Assembly (NCBI RefSeq): GCF_002979655.1 | Contig: NZ_PCPG01000003.1 | Span: 62,001-126,000, forward strand | Reading direction: 5' to 3' | Length of the DNA: 64,000 nt | Source: Microbacterium sp. MYb45 | GTDB lineage: Bacteria > Actinomycetota > Actinomycetes > Actinomycetales > Microbacteriaceae | Shown: piece after piece, positions 24,879-34,359 of the stretch | Layout: the number at the start of each line of letters is the position of its first letter | How positions within the stretch are numbered: position 1 is the stretch's first letter | Position numbers and translations under genes: made by a program | Notes under the pieces: model-generated | Databases searched by the model: none | The model's input: only the letters and a program-made list of their open reading frames with translations | Told to the model about the DNA's origin: nothing

Positions 24879-24926
24879 GATGAACGGCGGGACGGCGGGG
24901 CGGACGGATGCCGGAACCGCCGTCGG

Positions 24927-26018
24927 TCAGGCGGGAGGCGCCGCCGGGTACGGATGCGGCAGCCACACCGTCACGATCAGACCGCCGTCCGGGCGCGGGG
25001 TGAGCACCAGGGTGCCTCCGTGCGCCTGGGTGATGCGGTCGACGATCGCGAGGCCCAGTCCCGCCCCGGCATGGTCGTCGCCGCGGGTGCGCTCGGCGCC
25101 GCGCTGGAACGGCTCGACGAGGGTCGCCACGAGAGGCGCCGGCAGCACCTCGCCGGTGTTCTCGACCACCAGCGCTACCGCCTGCGGCATCGAGTGCGTG
25201 CGCACGGCCACAGCCCCTCCGGCGGGCAGGTTGTGCACGATCGCGTTGAGCACGAGGTTCGTGACCAACTGCGGCAGCAGCGCCGCCGACCCGAGTACCG
25301 GCGCGGGTGCACCGCCCACCTCGACGGCCACTCCTCGGCGGTCGGCGAGCGGCAGCAGCGCCTCCACCGCCCCTTCGGCGAGCAGGGAGAGGTCGACGAT
25401 CTCGCGCGGGAACGTCCTGCGGTCGGCGCGGCTCAGGAGCAACAGGGCCTCGGTGAGCTCGATCGCCCGGGTGTTCACCTCACGCAGCCGCGCGATCAGG
25501 GCATCGACATCGCGGTCCGGATCGGCTTCGGCGACCTCGAGCAGTGTCTGCGAGATCGCGAGCGGGGTCCGCAGCTCGTGCGAGGCGTTCGCGGCGAACC
25601 GCTGCTGCTCGGCGACGTGCGCTTCGAGCTGTTCGAGCATCGAGTCGAAGACGTCGGCCAGGTCGCGGAACTCGTCGCGGGGGCCGGCGAGCGACACGCG
25701 GTGTGACAGGGATCCCTGCGCGGCGAGCCGGGCGGCGTCGCCGATGCGGTCGAGCGGCGCCAGCATCCGTCCGGCCAGCAGCCACCCGGCGCCGAGGCCG
25801 AACGCGAGCAGCACCAGCATGACCATCGAGGCCACCGGCACGAAGGCCCGGCTGAGGTCGCCGCGGTTGGGGAAGAAGTCGACGGTGTCCGGCACGTAGC
25901 GCAGCAGGAACAACCCGACCGCGGCGAGGAGCAGACCTCCCGACACCACCACGATCACCGCGTAGCTCAGCGTGAGCTTGAGGCGGGCGCTCATCCCGCG
26001 GCGCCTAGGCATCGGCAT
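24927..26018 (-). CDS. Two-component sensor histidine kinase (VanS-like position)
   Basis: A membrane sensor kinase of about 363 aa (starts at 26018 or 26012 are both possible; the gene overlaps the regulator stop). Two membrane helices lie near residues 20-40 and 60-85, with a short outside loop of about 20-25 residues. A HAMP-like stretch follows. The H-box is ASHELRTPL, the N-box region LVTNLVLNAIVHN and the G-box GAGLGLAIV. The very small sensing loop suggests it detects signals within or near the membrane, as in the VanS group. It is paired with the response regulator and divergent from the vanY-racemase-ligase genes. Confidence 0.9.
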   Translation of the reverse strand: MPMPRRRGMSARLKLTLSYAVIVVVSGGLLLAAVGLFLLRYVPDTVDFFPNRGDLSRAFVPVASMVMLVLLAFGLGAGWLLAGRMLAPLDRIGDAARLAAQGSLSHRVSLAGPRDEFRDLADVFDSMLEQLEAHVAEQQRFAANASHELRTPLAISQTLLEVAEADPDRDVDALIARLREVNTRAIELTEALLLLSRADRRTFPREIVDLSLLAEGAVEALLPLADRRGVAVEVGGAPAPVLGSAALLPQLVTNLVLNAIVHNLPAGGAVAVRTHSMPQAVALVVENTGEVLPAPLVATLVEPFQRGAERTRGDDHAGAGLGLAIVDRITQAHGGTLVLTPRPDGGLIVTVWLPHPYPAAPPA

Positions 26019-26676
26019 CCGTCCCGATCCGGTACCCGACACCCGGCACCGTGAGGATCAGCCACGGCTCGCCCAGTCGCTTGCGCAGCGACGACACCGT
26101 GATGCGCACGGCATTCGTGAACGGGTCGGCGTTCTCGTCCCAGGCCCGCTCCAGCAGCTCTTCGGCGCTGACCACCCCGCCCTCCGCGTCGACCAGCACC
26201 TCCAGCAAGGCGAACTGCTTTCGGGTAAGCGCGACGTAGCGGTCGTCGCGGTACACCTCGCGGCGGAACGGGTCCAACCGCAGCCCGGCGACCTCGAGCA
26301 CCGGCGGGCGGCTGCGCTGACGGCGGCGGTCGAGGGCGCGCAGGCGCAGCACCAGTTCCCGCAGCTCGAACGGCTTGGTGAGGTAGTCGTCGGCGCCGAT
26401 CTCGAAGCCGCTCGCCTTGTCGTCGAGCCGGTCGGCGGCGGTGAGCATCAGGATCGGGATGCCGCTGCCGGAGGCCACGATCCACCGGGCGATGTCGTCG
26501 CCCGACGGGCCGGGCACGTCGCGGTCGAGCACGGCGATGTCGTAGGAGTTGATGCTCAGCAGCTCGAGCGCGGCGTCGCCGTCGCCGGCGATGTCGGCCG
26601 CGATCGCCTCCAGGCGCAGCCCATCACGGACCGCCTCGGCGAGGTAGGGCTCGTCCTCGACGATCAGCACACGCAT
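26005..26676 (-). CDS. OmpR/VanR-type response regulator
   Basis: A 223-aa response regulator. The receiver domain (1-115) has the acidic pair in RVLIVEDEPYLAEAV, the phosphoryl Asp in DIAVLDRDVPGPSG, Thr in ILMLTAAD and Lys in YLTKPFELRE. The winged-helix OmpR domain (about 128-220) contains YVALTRKQFALLEVLV and VRITVSSLRKRLG. It is coupled to the kinase gene by overlap and transcribed away from the VanY-like gene, with an 87-base shared promoter region. Control of that operon is the natural expectation. Confidence 0.92.
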   Translation of the reverse strand: MRVLIVEDEPYLAEAVRDGLRLEAIAADIAGDGDAALELLSINSYDIAVLDRDVPGPSGDDIARWIVASGSGIPILMLTAADRLDDKASGFEIGADDYLTKPFELRELVLRLRALDRRRQRSRPPVLEVAGLRLDPFRREVYRDDRYVALTRKQFALLEVLVDAEGGVVSAEELLERAWDENADPFTNAVRITVSSLRKRLGEPWLILTVPGVGYRIGTDADA

Positions 26677-26763
26677 GGCTGAGATCCTACGCAGTGCGGC
26701 ATATCGGGAGCATATGGAAAAGCGCATACGCCCTCGCAACCGGCGTGCTTCTTCACTGGAAGC

Positions 26764-27444
26764 ATGAACACCCGCACCACCTCCCGCTCCCCACGAATGC
26801 GCCGTCGTCGGCTCGCCGTCACCGCTGCCGCCCTCGCTCTCGCCGTGATCGTCGCGTTCGCTGTGCAGCAGTCGCTGTCCGTGGCCTTCGCCGATGCCGC
26901 CCGCCCCGGCACCCTCCCCGTGCCGACCGACCGGCCCGCCGAGGGCGGAACCACCGGCACCGGCACCGGCACGGTCATCGCCCCGGGCGAGGCCGACGGC
27001 GTGATCCGCGACGGCGACCAGCCCACCGTATTCGACGTCGACCGGGTCGCGGTCGGCAACCTCGACCCCGCCCTGCTCGCGGCTCTGCAGCGTGCCGCAT
27101 CGGATGCCGAAGGCGACGGCGTCACGTTCCGCGTGAACAGCGGATGGCGCACACCGGCGCTGCAGGAGCGGATGCTGCAGGACGCGATCGTGCAGTACGG
27201 ATCGGAGTCCGAAGCGCGGCGCTGGGTGGCCACGCCCGAGACTTCGGAGCATGTGACCGGTGACGCCGTCGACCTCGGCCCGCTGCCCGCGCTCGACTGG
27301 CTCGCGCAGCGGGGATGGCGTTACGGCCTCTGCCAGATCTACGCCAACGAGACCTGGCACTACGAACTGCGTCCGGATGCCGCCGACGACGGCTGTCCCG
27401 AGATGCTCGCCGACCCGACCGCCGACCCGAGGATGCAGCGATGA
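26764..27444 (+). CDS. M15B D,D-carboxypeptidase/dipeptidase (VanY/VanXY-like)
   Basis: A 226-aa membrane-anchored peptidase. The N-terminal anchor is RRRRLAVTAAALALAVIVAF, followed by a Gly/Thr linker. The zinc site is SEHVTGDAVDLG (His and Asp), and the catalytic Glu and third ligand His lie in NETWHYEL. FRVNSGWRTPALQERML is the substrate-binding start of the fold. VanY removes the last D-Ala from peptidoglycan precursors. VanXY also splits D-Ala-D-Ala. Its stop overlaps the racemase start (ATGA). The length and the TM anchor fit VanY better, while the operon context fits VanXY. Confidence 0.9.
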   Translation: MNTRTTSRSPRMRRRRLAVTAAALALAVIVAFAVQQSLSVAFADAARPGTLPVPTDRPAEGGTTGTGTGTVIAPGEADGVIRDGDQPTVFDVDRVAVGNLDPALLAALQRAASDAEGDGVTFRVNSGWRTPALQERMLQDAIVQYGSESEARRWVATPETSEHVTGDAVDLGPLPALDWLAQRGWRYGLCQIYANETWHYELRPDAADDGCPEMLADPTADPRMQR

Positions 27445-28562
27445 CCACTCTTTCCCCCGAGCGCGTGACCCTCTCGCGCCTGCACGCACCCACCCTGCAG
27501 ACGGTCCCGGATGCCGTCGCCGAGAATCTGCGGCGGGTGCGCGCCGCGACGACCGCCCGCATCATGGCCGTGGTCAAGGCCGACGGCTACGGGCACGGTG
27601 CCGTCACCGTCGCGCGGGCCGCGGTGGATGCCGGCGCCGACTGGCTGGGCGTCACAGATGTCGCCGAGGCCGTCGCACTCCGCGACGCCGGGCTCACGGT
27701 GCCGATCCTCTCCTGGTTGAACCCCTCCGGCGTCGACGCTGCCGCCGCAGCCGAGCACCGCGTCGACATCGCGGTCGGCTCGGTCGAAGAGCTGCGGCAG
27801 TTGATCGCGGATGCCGCGGATCCGGTGCGCGTGCACCTGCAGCTCGACACCGGCATGGCTCGTGGGGGAGCGCCGCTGGAGGAATGGCCGGAGCTGCTCC
27901 GACTCGCGCGCACCGGTCGGGGACGGGCGGAGCTCGTCGGGGTGATGGGGCATCTGCCCCGGGCGGACGAGGCCGATCCGGCAGCGAACGCGGCGGCGGT
28001 GCTGCGTCTGCGGCAGGGGAGGGACGCCGTGCTGCGCGCGGGCTTCGGCCCGGTGCTCGTGCATCTCGCCGCGACCTCCGGCGCGCTGACCGATCCGGCG
28101 ACGCACTTCGACCTGGTGCGGGTCGGCGCGGGGCTGGTCGGGATCGACCCCTCGGAGGCCACCGTGCTCGCCGGGGCGTCGCGGTGGACGGCGCCCGTCG
28201 TGCACAGCGCGCTCGTGCCGGCGGGGACCGCGGTCGGCTACGGCGGTGCGCACACGACCGACCGGGAGACGCACCTCAGCGTGGTCGGCGTCGGATACGC
28301 CGACGGCATTCCGCGCGAGCTCGCGCCCGGCGCCGGGGTGGAGATCGGCGGGGCGCGGCATCCGATCGTGGGGAGGGTCTCGATGGACCAGATCGTCGTC
28401 GACACGGGATCGGTGCTGTTCCCGCGCGGGGTGGTCGCGACCGTGTTCGGGCCGGAGGGTGGGGCCGTGCCATCGGTGCAGGAGTGGGCGCGGTGGGCGG
28501 GCAGCATCCCGCACACCATCGTGACCGGCATCGGCGCACGAGTGCAGAGGAGCGTGGCATGA
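27441..28562 (+). CDS. Alanine/serine racemase (PLP, Alr fold)
   Basis: A 373-aa fold-type III PLP racemase. The PLP lysine lies in IMAVVKADGYGHGA, substrate and phosphate contacts in VHLQLDTGMARGG, the second catalytic Tyr in VGYGGAHTTDRETH with VGVGYADGIPREL, and the end IGGARHPIVGRVSMDQIVVD. A cell would normally have another, housekeeping alr. This one sits between a VanY-like gene and a D-Ala ligase gene, so D-Ser or D-Ala supply for altered precursors is inferred. VanT is a racemase fused to an acyltransferase-type membrane domain. Here that domain is a separate gene two genes downstream. Confidence 0.92.
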   Translation: MTTLSPERVTLSRLHAPTLQTVPDAVAENLRRVRAATTARIMAVVKADGYGHGAVTVARAAVDAGADWLGVTDVAEAVALRDAGLTVPILSWLNPSGVDAAAAAEHRVDIAVGSVEELRQLIADAADPVRVHLQLDTGMARGGAPLEEWPELLRLARTGRGRAELVGVMGHLPRADEADPAANAAAVLRLRQGRDAVLRAGFGPVLVHLAATSGALTDPATHFDLVRVGAGLVGIDPSEATVLAGASRWTAPVVHSALVPAGTAVGYGGAHTTDRETHLSVVGVGYADGIPRELAPGAGVEIGGARHPIVGRVSMDQIVVDTGSVLFPRGVVATVFGPEGGAVPSVQEWARWAGSIPHTIVTGIGARVQRSVA

Positions 28563-29509
28563 CGACGAAGGTGCTGGTCATCGGGGGCGGACAGAACCCC
28601 GAGCACGAGGTCTCCCTGGCTTCCGCGGCGGCGGTGGCCGCGGCGCTGCGGATGGGCGATCACGACGTGACGACCGTGACGATCGACCGCGACGGGATCT
28701 GGCGCGTGGAGGGACGGCCGAACGGGGGATCGGCGGCCGAGTCGCTCGCGCTCGCGCTGCCGCTGCTCACCCGCACGGATGTGGTGTTCCCGGCCGTGCA
28801 CGGCGCTCTCGGGGAGGACGGCGCGCTCGCGGCGCTGTGTGCGCTCGCCGGAGTGCGGGTGGTCGGATCGGGGCTGCGGGCGGGAGCCATCGGCATGGAC
28901 AAGTGGACGACCAAGCTCGTCGCGGATGCCGTGGGTCTCGGCACCGCCCGCGGCCGACTCGTCGCCGCCGACGACATCGGTGACGTGGAGTTCGAGGGGG
29001 AGGTCGTCGTCAAGCCGGTGTCGGCCGGTTCGAGTCACGGTGTCGGCCTCGTCACGGATGAGGGGCAGCTGCTCGCGGCGCTGCGGGAGGCGGCGCGCTT
29101 CGACCGGCGCGTCCTCGTCGAGGAGGTCGTGCGGGGGCGCGAGATCGACGTGGCGGTGCTGCGCGAGAAGGGTGGCATCCGGTGGGCGGCGCCGCCGCTG
29201 GAGATCCACGCGACCGGGCTGTTCGACACGGCAACGAAGTACGACGGCAGCGCGCGGTTCACGGTGCCGGCGCAGCTGGATGCCGCCGAGACGGCCGCGC
29301 TCAAGCGGGCGGCGATCGCCGTGTTCGATGCCCTCGGGTGCGACGGCGTCGCGCGCATGGACTTCTTCCTCACCGAGCGGGGGCCGGTGCTGAACGAGGT
29401 CAACACGATGCCGGGGCTCACCGCCGCCTCGCAGGTGCCGCGGATGTTCGCCGCGGCGGGTGTGACCTACGTCGACCTGGTCTCGCGACTCGTGCGCGCG
29501 GCCTCGTGA
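28559..29509 (+). CDS. D-alanine--D-alanine (or D-serine) ligase family protein
   Basis: A 316-aa ATP-grasp ligase, slightly shorter than housekeeping Ddl (about 350-370 aa). GGGQNPEHEVSLASAAAVAA is the N-terminal signature, AVHGALGEDGALAALCALAG the substrate loop, GEVVVKPVSAGSSHGVGLV the ATP-grasp lysine region and VARMDFFLTERGPVLNEVN then TMPGLT the Mg/C-terminal site. The omega-loop region reads GLFDTATKYDGSARFTVPAQ. The KY followed by VPA resembles both Ddl and VanC/VanG-type ligases, so substrate (D-Ala or D-Ser) is not settled. The start overlaps the racemase stop. Confidence 0.92.
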   Translation: MTTKVLVIGGGQNPEHEVSLASAAAVAAALRMGDHDVTTVTIDRDGIWRVEGRPNGGSAAESLALALPLLTRTDVVFPAVHGALGEDGALAALCALAGVRVVGSGLRAGAIGMDKWTTKLVADAVGLGTARGRLVAADDIGDVEFEGEVVVKPVSAGSSHGVGLVTDEGQLLAALREAARFDRRVLVEEVVRGREIDVAVLREKGGIRWAAPPLEIHATGLFDTATKYDGSARFTVPAQLDAAETAALKRAAIAVFDALGCDGVARMDFFLTERGPVLNEVNTMPGLTAASQVPRMFAAAGVTYVDLVSRLVRAAS

Positions 29510-30546
29510 CCGCGCCCGCGCCCCGGGTCGGATGGCCGGATGTCGCGAAGGGCATCTGCATCCTGCTCGTCGTGCTCTGGCACGTGGTCACGAAGGTCGT
29601 GGTCGGCATCCCCGGCGCCGGAGCGGTGACGGATGCCTGGGTGATGCTCAACGCCCAGCTCCTGCCGCTGCGCATCCCGCTGTTCTTCCTGGTCTCCGGG
29701 ATGTTCGCGGCGCGGGCGGTGCTCGCCGGGGACGGTGCCTCCTGGCGACGTCGGGCCGGCCGGCTCGCACTGCTCTACCTCGTGTGGGTGCTGATCCAGA
29801 CGGCCGTGCTCGCGCTCGCACCGGAGTTCGACACGGCGCGGGCGACCAGCGGGTGGGAGCTGCTCGCGCAGCTCACCATCAGTCCGACGAACCTCTGGTA
29901 CCTGCTCGCGCTCGCCGTGTATCTCGCGGTCGGGCGGCTGACGCGCGGGCTCCCGACCGCCGCCGTGCTCTCGGTGGCATTCGTGATCGCCGCGCTCGCC
30001 GGGGCCGGCCTCATCCCCGATCTCGGCAACCTGTGGCAGCTGGTGCAGAACCTGTTCTTCTTCCTCATCGGGCTGCGGCTGCGGGCCATCGTCGAGCACT
30101 TCGCAAACAGGAGTGGCGTGGGCGTCGCGGTCGCGCTCGCCGCCGGGTACGCGGGGGCACTCGCCGTCGTCTCCGTGCTCGGCATCCGGCTCGTGCCCGG
30201 AACCTGGCCGCTGCTCTGCCTGGTCGCGGTGGCATTCGGGGTGTCGCTCAGCGTGCTCATCGACAGGCATGCCGAGGTCGTCGCGCGGCCGCTGCGGTGG
30301 ATCGGCCGACGGACCCTACCGATCTACGTGCTGCACATGATGCCGCTCGCGCTGATCGATGCCGGGCTGCGGGCGGCCGGGTGGCGGACGACACCGGTGC
30401 TCGAGACCGTCGGACCTCTTGTGCTGACGGCGGTGGTGATCGCCGTGTGCCTGGCGGTTCACGCGCTGCTGGTGCGCATCGGACTCGGGGCACTGTTCGA
30501 TCCGCTGCGGGTGACCGATCGGCTCACGACCCGCGTCCGGCGATGA
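29506..30546 (+). CDS. Acyltransferase 3 family membrane protein (VanT membrane-domain-like)
   Basis: A 346-aa protein from the GTG at 29506, overlapping the ligase stop. About ten membrane helices are visible. The acyltransferase 3 hallmark is present at the N-terminus ([20 protein letters not shown], with a conserved His) and in [15 protein letters not shown]. The family moves acyl groups onto cell-surface molecules. In VanT serine racemases a domain of this family is fused to the racemase and helps take up L-Ser. Its separate form next to the racemase and ligase genes suggests the same role (inference). Confidence 0.87.
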   Translation: MTAPAPRVGWPDVAKGICILLVVLWHVVTKVVVGIPGAGAVTDAWVMLNAQLLPLRIPLFFLVSGMFAARAVLAGDGASWRRRAGRLALLYLVWVLIQTAVLALAPEFDTARATSGWELLAQLTISPTNLWYLLALAVYLAVGRLTRGLPTAAVLSVAFVIAALAGAGLIPDLGNLWQLVQNLFFFLIGLRLRAIVEHFANRSGVGVAVALAAGYAGALAVVSVLGIRLVPGTWPLLCLVAVAFGVSLSVLIDRHAEVVARPLRWIGRRTLPIYVLHMMPLALIDAGLRAAGWRTTPVLETVGPLVLTAVVIAVCLAVHALLVRIGLGALFDPLRVTDRLTTRVRR

Positions 30547-30586
30547 CCCCCTCGACAACCGCCGGGCGACGGCGGACCATGGAGTC

Positions 30587-30976
30587 ATGGCGGCCTTCAC
30601 AGCGGACAACGCATTCAGCGGATTCAGCGTCGACGACATCGACGCGGCGAAAGAGTTCTACGGCACGACGCTCGGCCTTGACGTCGAGGTCAACGCGATG
30701 GGGTTCCTCGACCTGCGGCTGCCGAGCGGCGGGTCGATCCTCGTGTACGCGAAGCCGAACCACACGCCGGCGAGCTTCACGATCCTGAACTTCCCGGTGG
30801 CGGATGTCGACGCCGCGGTGGACGAGCTCATCGCGCGCGGCGTGCAGACCAAGATCTACAGCGACGAGGAGTTCCCCTCCGATGCGCGCGGCATCGTGCG
30901 CGGCAACGGGCAGGGCCCGGACATCGCGTGGTTCCGCGACCCCGCCGGGAACGTGCTCGCGGTCATGCAGGCCTGA
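30587..30976 (+). CDS. VOC (glyoxalase/bleomycin-resistance fold) family protein
   Basis: A 129-aa vicinal-oxygen-chelate protein starting [20 protein letters not shown]. The fold shows two beta-alpha-beta-beta-beta units: [20 protein letters not shown] and [20 protein letters not shown], ending [17 protein letters not shown] with the usual metal-site Glu position replaced by Ala. Such small VOC proteins bind or modify toxic small molecules. The ligand is unknown. The 3' end overlaps the 3' end of the convergent ABC gene by 14 bases. Confidence 0.85.
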   Translation: MAAFTADNAFSGFSVDDIDAAKEFYGTTLGLDVEVNAMGFLDLRLPSGGSILVYAKPNHTPASFTILNFPVADVDAAVDELIARGVQTKIYSDEEFPSDARGIVRGNGQGPDIAWFRDPAGNVLAVMQA

Positions 30977-32630
30977 CGCGGAGTCGGACGACGCGGGGCA
31001 GCCGCTCCAGCGTCTCCCTCCGATGCGAGGCGACGAGCAGTGTGCCGTCGAACTCCGCGAGCACGTCCGAGATCCGCGCCTCGGTGTCGGGGTCGAGGCT
31101 CGCGGTGACCTCATCGACGACGAGGATCCGCGGGTCCCGTACCAGCGCTCTGGCGAGGGCCAGCCGTGCACGCTGCCCCCCGGAGAGGCGGACTCCGTGC
31201 TCGCCGATCCGGTCGTCGAGCCTGATGTCGTCGTCGACGCCCACCCGCGCGAGGGCTTCCTGAAGAGCGGTGTCTTCGCGGTACTCTGCGCCGCGGAGCA
31301 GGTTGTCCCTGACCGTCCCGTAGAACAGTCGCGCATCCTGCTCCACGAAAGCGACGGCGCGGCGGAGATCCTCGTCGGCGATCTCGGGAAGCGGATGCCG
31401 ACCGCCGTCGGCGTCGATCAGGGAGATGCTGCCGGACGAGGGATCCCAGAGGCGCGCGGCCAGGGCGATCACCGTGCTCTTACCGGCACCTGATGCTCCG
31501 GCGAGACCGACGTGCTCTCCCGGAGCGAGCTCCATCGACCAGGCACGCAGCGCGTCCGTCGCGTCGTCATACGAGAAGGAGACCGCGTCGAAGCGGATGC
31601 CGAGCGGACCGTGCGGGAGCGGGTGCGGCTCGAGGGCCATCGTCACGACGGCCGGACGGGTGAGCGCCGCTGTCACGCGCCGGGCACTCGCGGTGAGCGG
31701 GTGCAGTTCGGTGAGGGTGTGGCTCGCCTCGCCGATGGCGGCCACTCCTGCGATGCCGAGGGCGATGACGGCGGGAAGCATCCCGGCGATCTGCGGGCTC
31801 GGCGTGCGCGCATCGGCTCCTCCGCTCGCGACGACGGCCGCCAGCAGGATTCCGATGACGACCGCGGTGAGCACGAGTTCGCGGGCTCCGTCGACGGCCT
31901 CGCCGAGCAGCGCCCTGCGGAGCGAGGTGCGGGCGGCGCGACGCGTGCGGGCCACCGTGTCGCGCACGATCCTCGCCCGCAGTCCGTAGGCGAGGATCTC
32001 CCGCATCGCACCGAGTGCGTCGACCAGACGCTCCGCCTGCTCTTCGCGCTCCGCCTGTTCCGCGGCCCCGAGCCGGCGTACCGGACGGGCGCCCCACAGC
32101 GCGGTGGACGCGACGAGCGCGCCGCCGAGCAGGACGACCGCCGACGCGGTGGGCATGACCCACGCGGTTCCGATCAGGGCGACGAGGAACAGCGTGAGCG
32201 AGGCGCCGATCTGGGCGATGGTGTGGGCGTAGAAGAACTCCAGCTTCTCGATGTCGGTCATCGCCACGGAGGCCGCGCGACCGGAGTGCTCTCGCCGACG
32301 ACCGGGGACACTCCGGGCGTACGCGTCGAAGAGCGCCCCGCGAAGCCGCGCGAGAACCCGGTACGCGAGCGCATGCGACACGTCCATCTCCCGCCACGTG
32401 AGCACGGCGCGCAGCAGCACTAGCACCACGAGCCCCGCCCACCATGCCGCGGTCGGCCAGACGCCGAGCGCGACGGCCTGGCCGACACCGAGTGCCGACA
32501 GCACCGCGATGGCGGCCAGTGCCAGCGTGCTCGTCGTGCTGAGCACGTAGATTCCGGCGATCCGCCGCCACTCGGGCCGCAGTGGGGGGAGGAGGGCGGT
32601 GAACACAGCCGTGGTCCCTGCAGCCGTCAC
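30963..32630 (-). CDS. ABC exporter-fold protein, membrane plus ATPase (CydC/IrtB-like partner)
   Basis: A 555-aa half-transporter starting at the GTG at 32630, which overlaps the stop of the upstream half (GTGA). Residues about 15-310 hold six membrane helices ([20 protein letters not shown] first). The ATPase has Walker [10 protein letters not shown], signature [14 protein letters not shown] and Walker [13 protein letters not shown], all intact. With its partner it forms a heterodimer. The exporter fold can also import: IrtAB takes up ferri-mycobactin. Its position opposite a FecBCD-type metal importer behind a metal box supports a metallophore role, but a CydDC-type function is possible. 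Confidence 0.88.
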   Translation of the reverse strand: MTAAGTTAVFTALLPPLRPEWRRIAGIYVLSTTSTLALAAIAVLSALGVGQAVALGVWPTAAWWAGLVVLVLLRAVLTWREMDVSHALAYRVLARLRGALFDAYARSVPGRRREHSGRAASVAMTDIEKLEFFYAHTIAQIGASLTLFLVALIGTAWVMPTASAVVLLGGALVASTALWGARPVRRLGAAEQAEREEQAERLVDALGAMREILAYGLRARIVRDTVARTRRAARTSLRRALLGEAVDGARELVLTAVVIGILLAAVVASGGADARTPSPQIAGMLPAVIALGIAGVAAIGEASHTLTELHPLTASARRVTAALTRPAVVTMALEPHPLPHGPLGIRFDAVSFSYDDATDALRAWSMELAPGEHVGLAGASGAGKSTVIALAARLWDPSSGSISLIDADGGRHPLPEIADEDLRRAVAFVEQDARLFYGTVRDNLLRGAEYREDTALQEALARVGVDDDIRLDDRIGEHGVRLSGGQRARLALARALVRDPRILVVDEVTASLDPDTEARISDVLAEFDGTLLVASHRRETLERLPRVVRLRVRPA

Positions 32631-34285
32631 GTCCGTACCTCCTGCAGCATCCCGGCATCGAGTCGGCGCACCGACGTCACGCGCTCGAGAGCTTCGGTCC
32701 GGTGGCTGATCATGAGGACGATCCGCTCCGCGGCGACCCGCTCCAGCGTCTCCGCGACCGTCTGCGCTCCGCGGTCGTCGAGTGCGCTCGTCGGTTCGTC
32801 GACCAGGAGCACGGGTCGCTGCGCCAGGAGCGCCCTGGCCAGTGCCAGCCGCTGCCGCTGCCCGCCGGAGAGGCTCGTCCCGGCCTCGGAGACCGGCGCG
32901 TCGAAGCCACCGGGTATCGCGCGGATCTCGGCCAGGATGCCGGCGGCGGCGCACGCGGCCTCCACCTCGCGGTCGTCGGCTCCGACGAGGTTCACGTTCT
33001 GCCGGATGGTCCCGGAGAAGAGCACGGGCCGCTGCGAGACCACGGCGATGTCGCTCGCTCGCAGCGGGAGCCCGTCCAGGTCGATCGTGCCCGTGGTGGG
33101 CGTGAGGAATCCGAGCAGGAGATCGAACAGGGTCGACTTGCTCGACCCCGACGCACCGACGATCGCATGCACCGCGCCCACCTCCACCTGGAGGTCGATG
33201 CCGAGCAGCACGTCGTGGTCGGCACCCGGGTAGCGATATGTGAGGTTCGACACCCGCAGCACCCGGGGGGTGGTTGCGACGCCGGAGACCTCGCTCATCG
33301 CGCCGGCATCCGCATCCGCATCTGCACGCGATCCGCGGGGGCCGAACGCGCCCAGTGCGACGAGACCCGGCACGGCGGTCAGGCCGAGGAACCCCGCGTG
33401 CCAGTGCCGCGAGAGGTCACGCACGGGGCGGAACGCCTCGGACGACAGCAGCAGGATCGCGTAGACCTCGCCCCGGGGCGCGGCGCCGGTCATCACATCC
33501 CAGACCGCCACGAAGACGGCCGCGACGTACCCGGCCTGCACGGCGAAGTCGGTCACGGCGGTCGTCACCAGAGACGATCGCATCACCCGCTCGGTCGCGC
33601 TCCGCAGGGCCTCCGAGCGCTCGCGCAGCCGCTCGCGGGTCCCGGTGACATCGCCCAGGGTGCGTAGCGTGGCCATGCCGCGCAACGACTCGAGCAGGTC
33701 ATCCCCGAGTGCCTCATAGGTGTCCCAGTGGTCTACGCCACGACCTGCGAGCATCCGCTGCCACGCCATCGGGCCGAGCACGGCCACGAGAATCCCGACC
33801 GTCACGCAGGCGGCCGCCGGCAGCGAGACAGCAGCCAGCAGTCCGACCGCCGCCACACTGCCGACCGCCAGCAGCACGACCGCGGGGACGTACTTCGACA
33901 CGTACGCGTCGGTGCCGTCGATCCCCTCTCCCAGAGTCGCCTGCACCGACCCGTCGCGCACTGCGGGGTCGTGCAGCCGGGCGGGCGTGAGCGCCGCGGT
34001 GATCGCCCGACCGCGAAGATGCTCGCGCACTCGGCCGCCCAGCGCGGCGGCAGAGCCCGCCTTCGCCAGTGACAGGAGGATGCGGATGACGCTCACGGCG
34101 AGGATCACCGCCCCGCCGAGGAGCGCTGTGCGCACATCGCCGCCGACGAACGCCGCCAGCGACACCGCCAGCGCTCCGGCCTGCACGAGATAGGTGGCGA
34201 AGACGAGAAGGAGCAGGACGGTGCTTGTGGCCAACTCGCGGGGGAAGGCTCGGGCCTCTCGCCACAGCTCGGGCACGATCATCAC
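32627..34285 (-). CDS. ABC exporter-fold protein with altered Walker A (CydD/IrtA-like partner)
   Basis: A 552-aa half-transporter. Six helices lie in residues 15-300 (STVLLLLVFATYLVQAGALA first). The ATPase has signature LSGGQRQRLALARA and Walker B VLLVDEPTSALD. Its P-loop reads GASGSSKST: the third glycine of GxxGxGK is replaced by Ser (codon AGC instead of GGC). Heterodimeric exporters often have one weak ATP site, but usually through other motifs, so this site may be impaired or specialised. It is first in a two-gene operon, divergent from the FecCD-type permease gene and sharing the metal-box region. Confidence 0.88.
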   Translation of the reverse strand: MMIVPELWREARAFPRELATSTVLLLLVFATYLVQAGALAVSLAAFVGGDVRTALLGGAVILAVSVIRILLSLAKAGSAAALGGRVREHLRGRAITAALTPARLHDPAVRDGSVQATLGEGIDGTDAYVSKYVPAVVLLAVGSVAAVGLLAAVSLPAAACVTVGILVAVLGPMAWQRMLAGRGVDHWDTYEALGDDLLESLRGMATLRTLGDVTGTRERLRERSEALRSATERVMRSSLVTTAVTDFAVQAGYVAAVFVAVWDVMTGAAPRGEVYAILLLSSEAFRPVRDLSRHWHAGFLGLTAVPGLVALGAFGPRGSRADADADAGAMSEVSGVATTPRVLRVSNLTYRYPGADHDVLLGIDLQVEVGAVHAIVGASGSSKSTLFDLLLGFLTPTTGTIDLDGLPLRASDIAVVSQRPVLFSGTIRQNVNLVGADDREVEAACAAAGILAEIRAIPGGFDAPVSEAGTSLSGGQRQRLALARALLAQRPVLLVDEPTSALDDRGAQTVAETLERVAAERIVLMISHRTEALERVTSVRRLDAGMLQEVRT

Positions 34286-34332
34286 GGCGGGCCTCCGGCG
34301 GGTGGATGTTCAGGGACGACTTCGACCCTAGA

Positions 34333-34347
34333 TGATAACGATTCTCA
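34333..34347 (+). promoter_or_regulatory. Fur/Zur-type box shared by divergent metal operons
   Basis: TGATAACGATTCTCA matches the 15-bp Fur-family palindrome TGATAATGATTATCA at 13 of 15 positions. It shares the words TGATAACGA and TCTCAATA with the box at 9238-9262, so one regulator probably binds both. A -10-like TATCTA at 34349-34354 would start transcription near 34361, making the rightward mRNA nearly leaderless. Confidence 0.75.
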
Positions 34348-34359
34348 ATATCTACTAGC

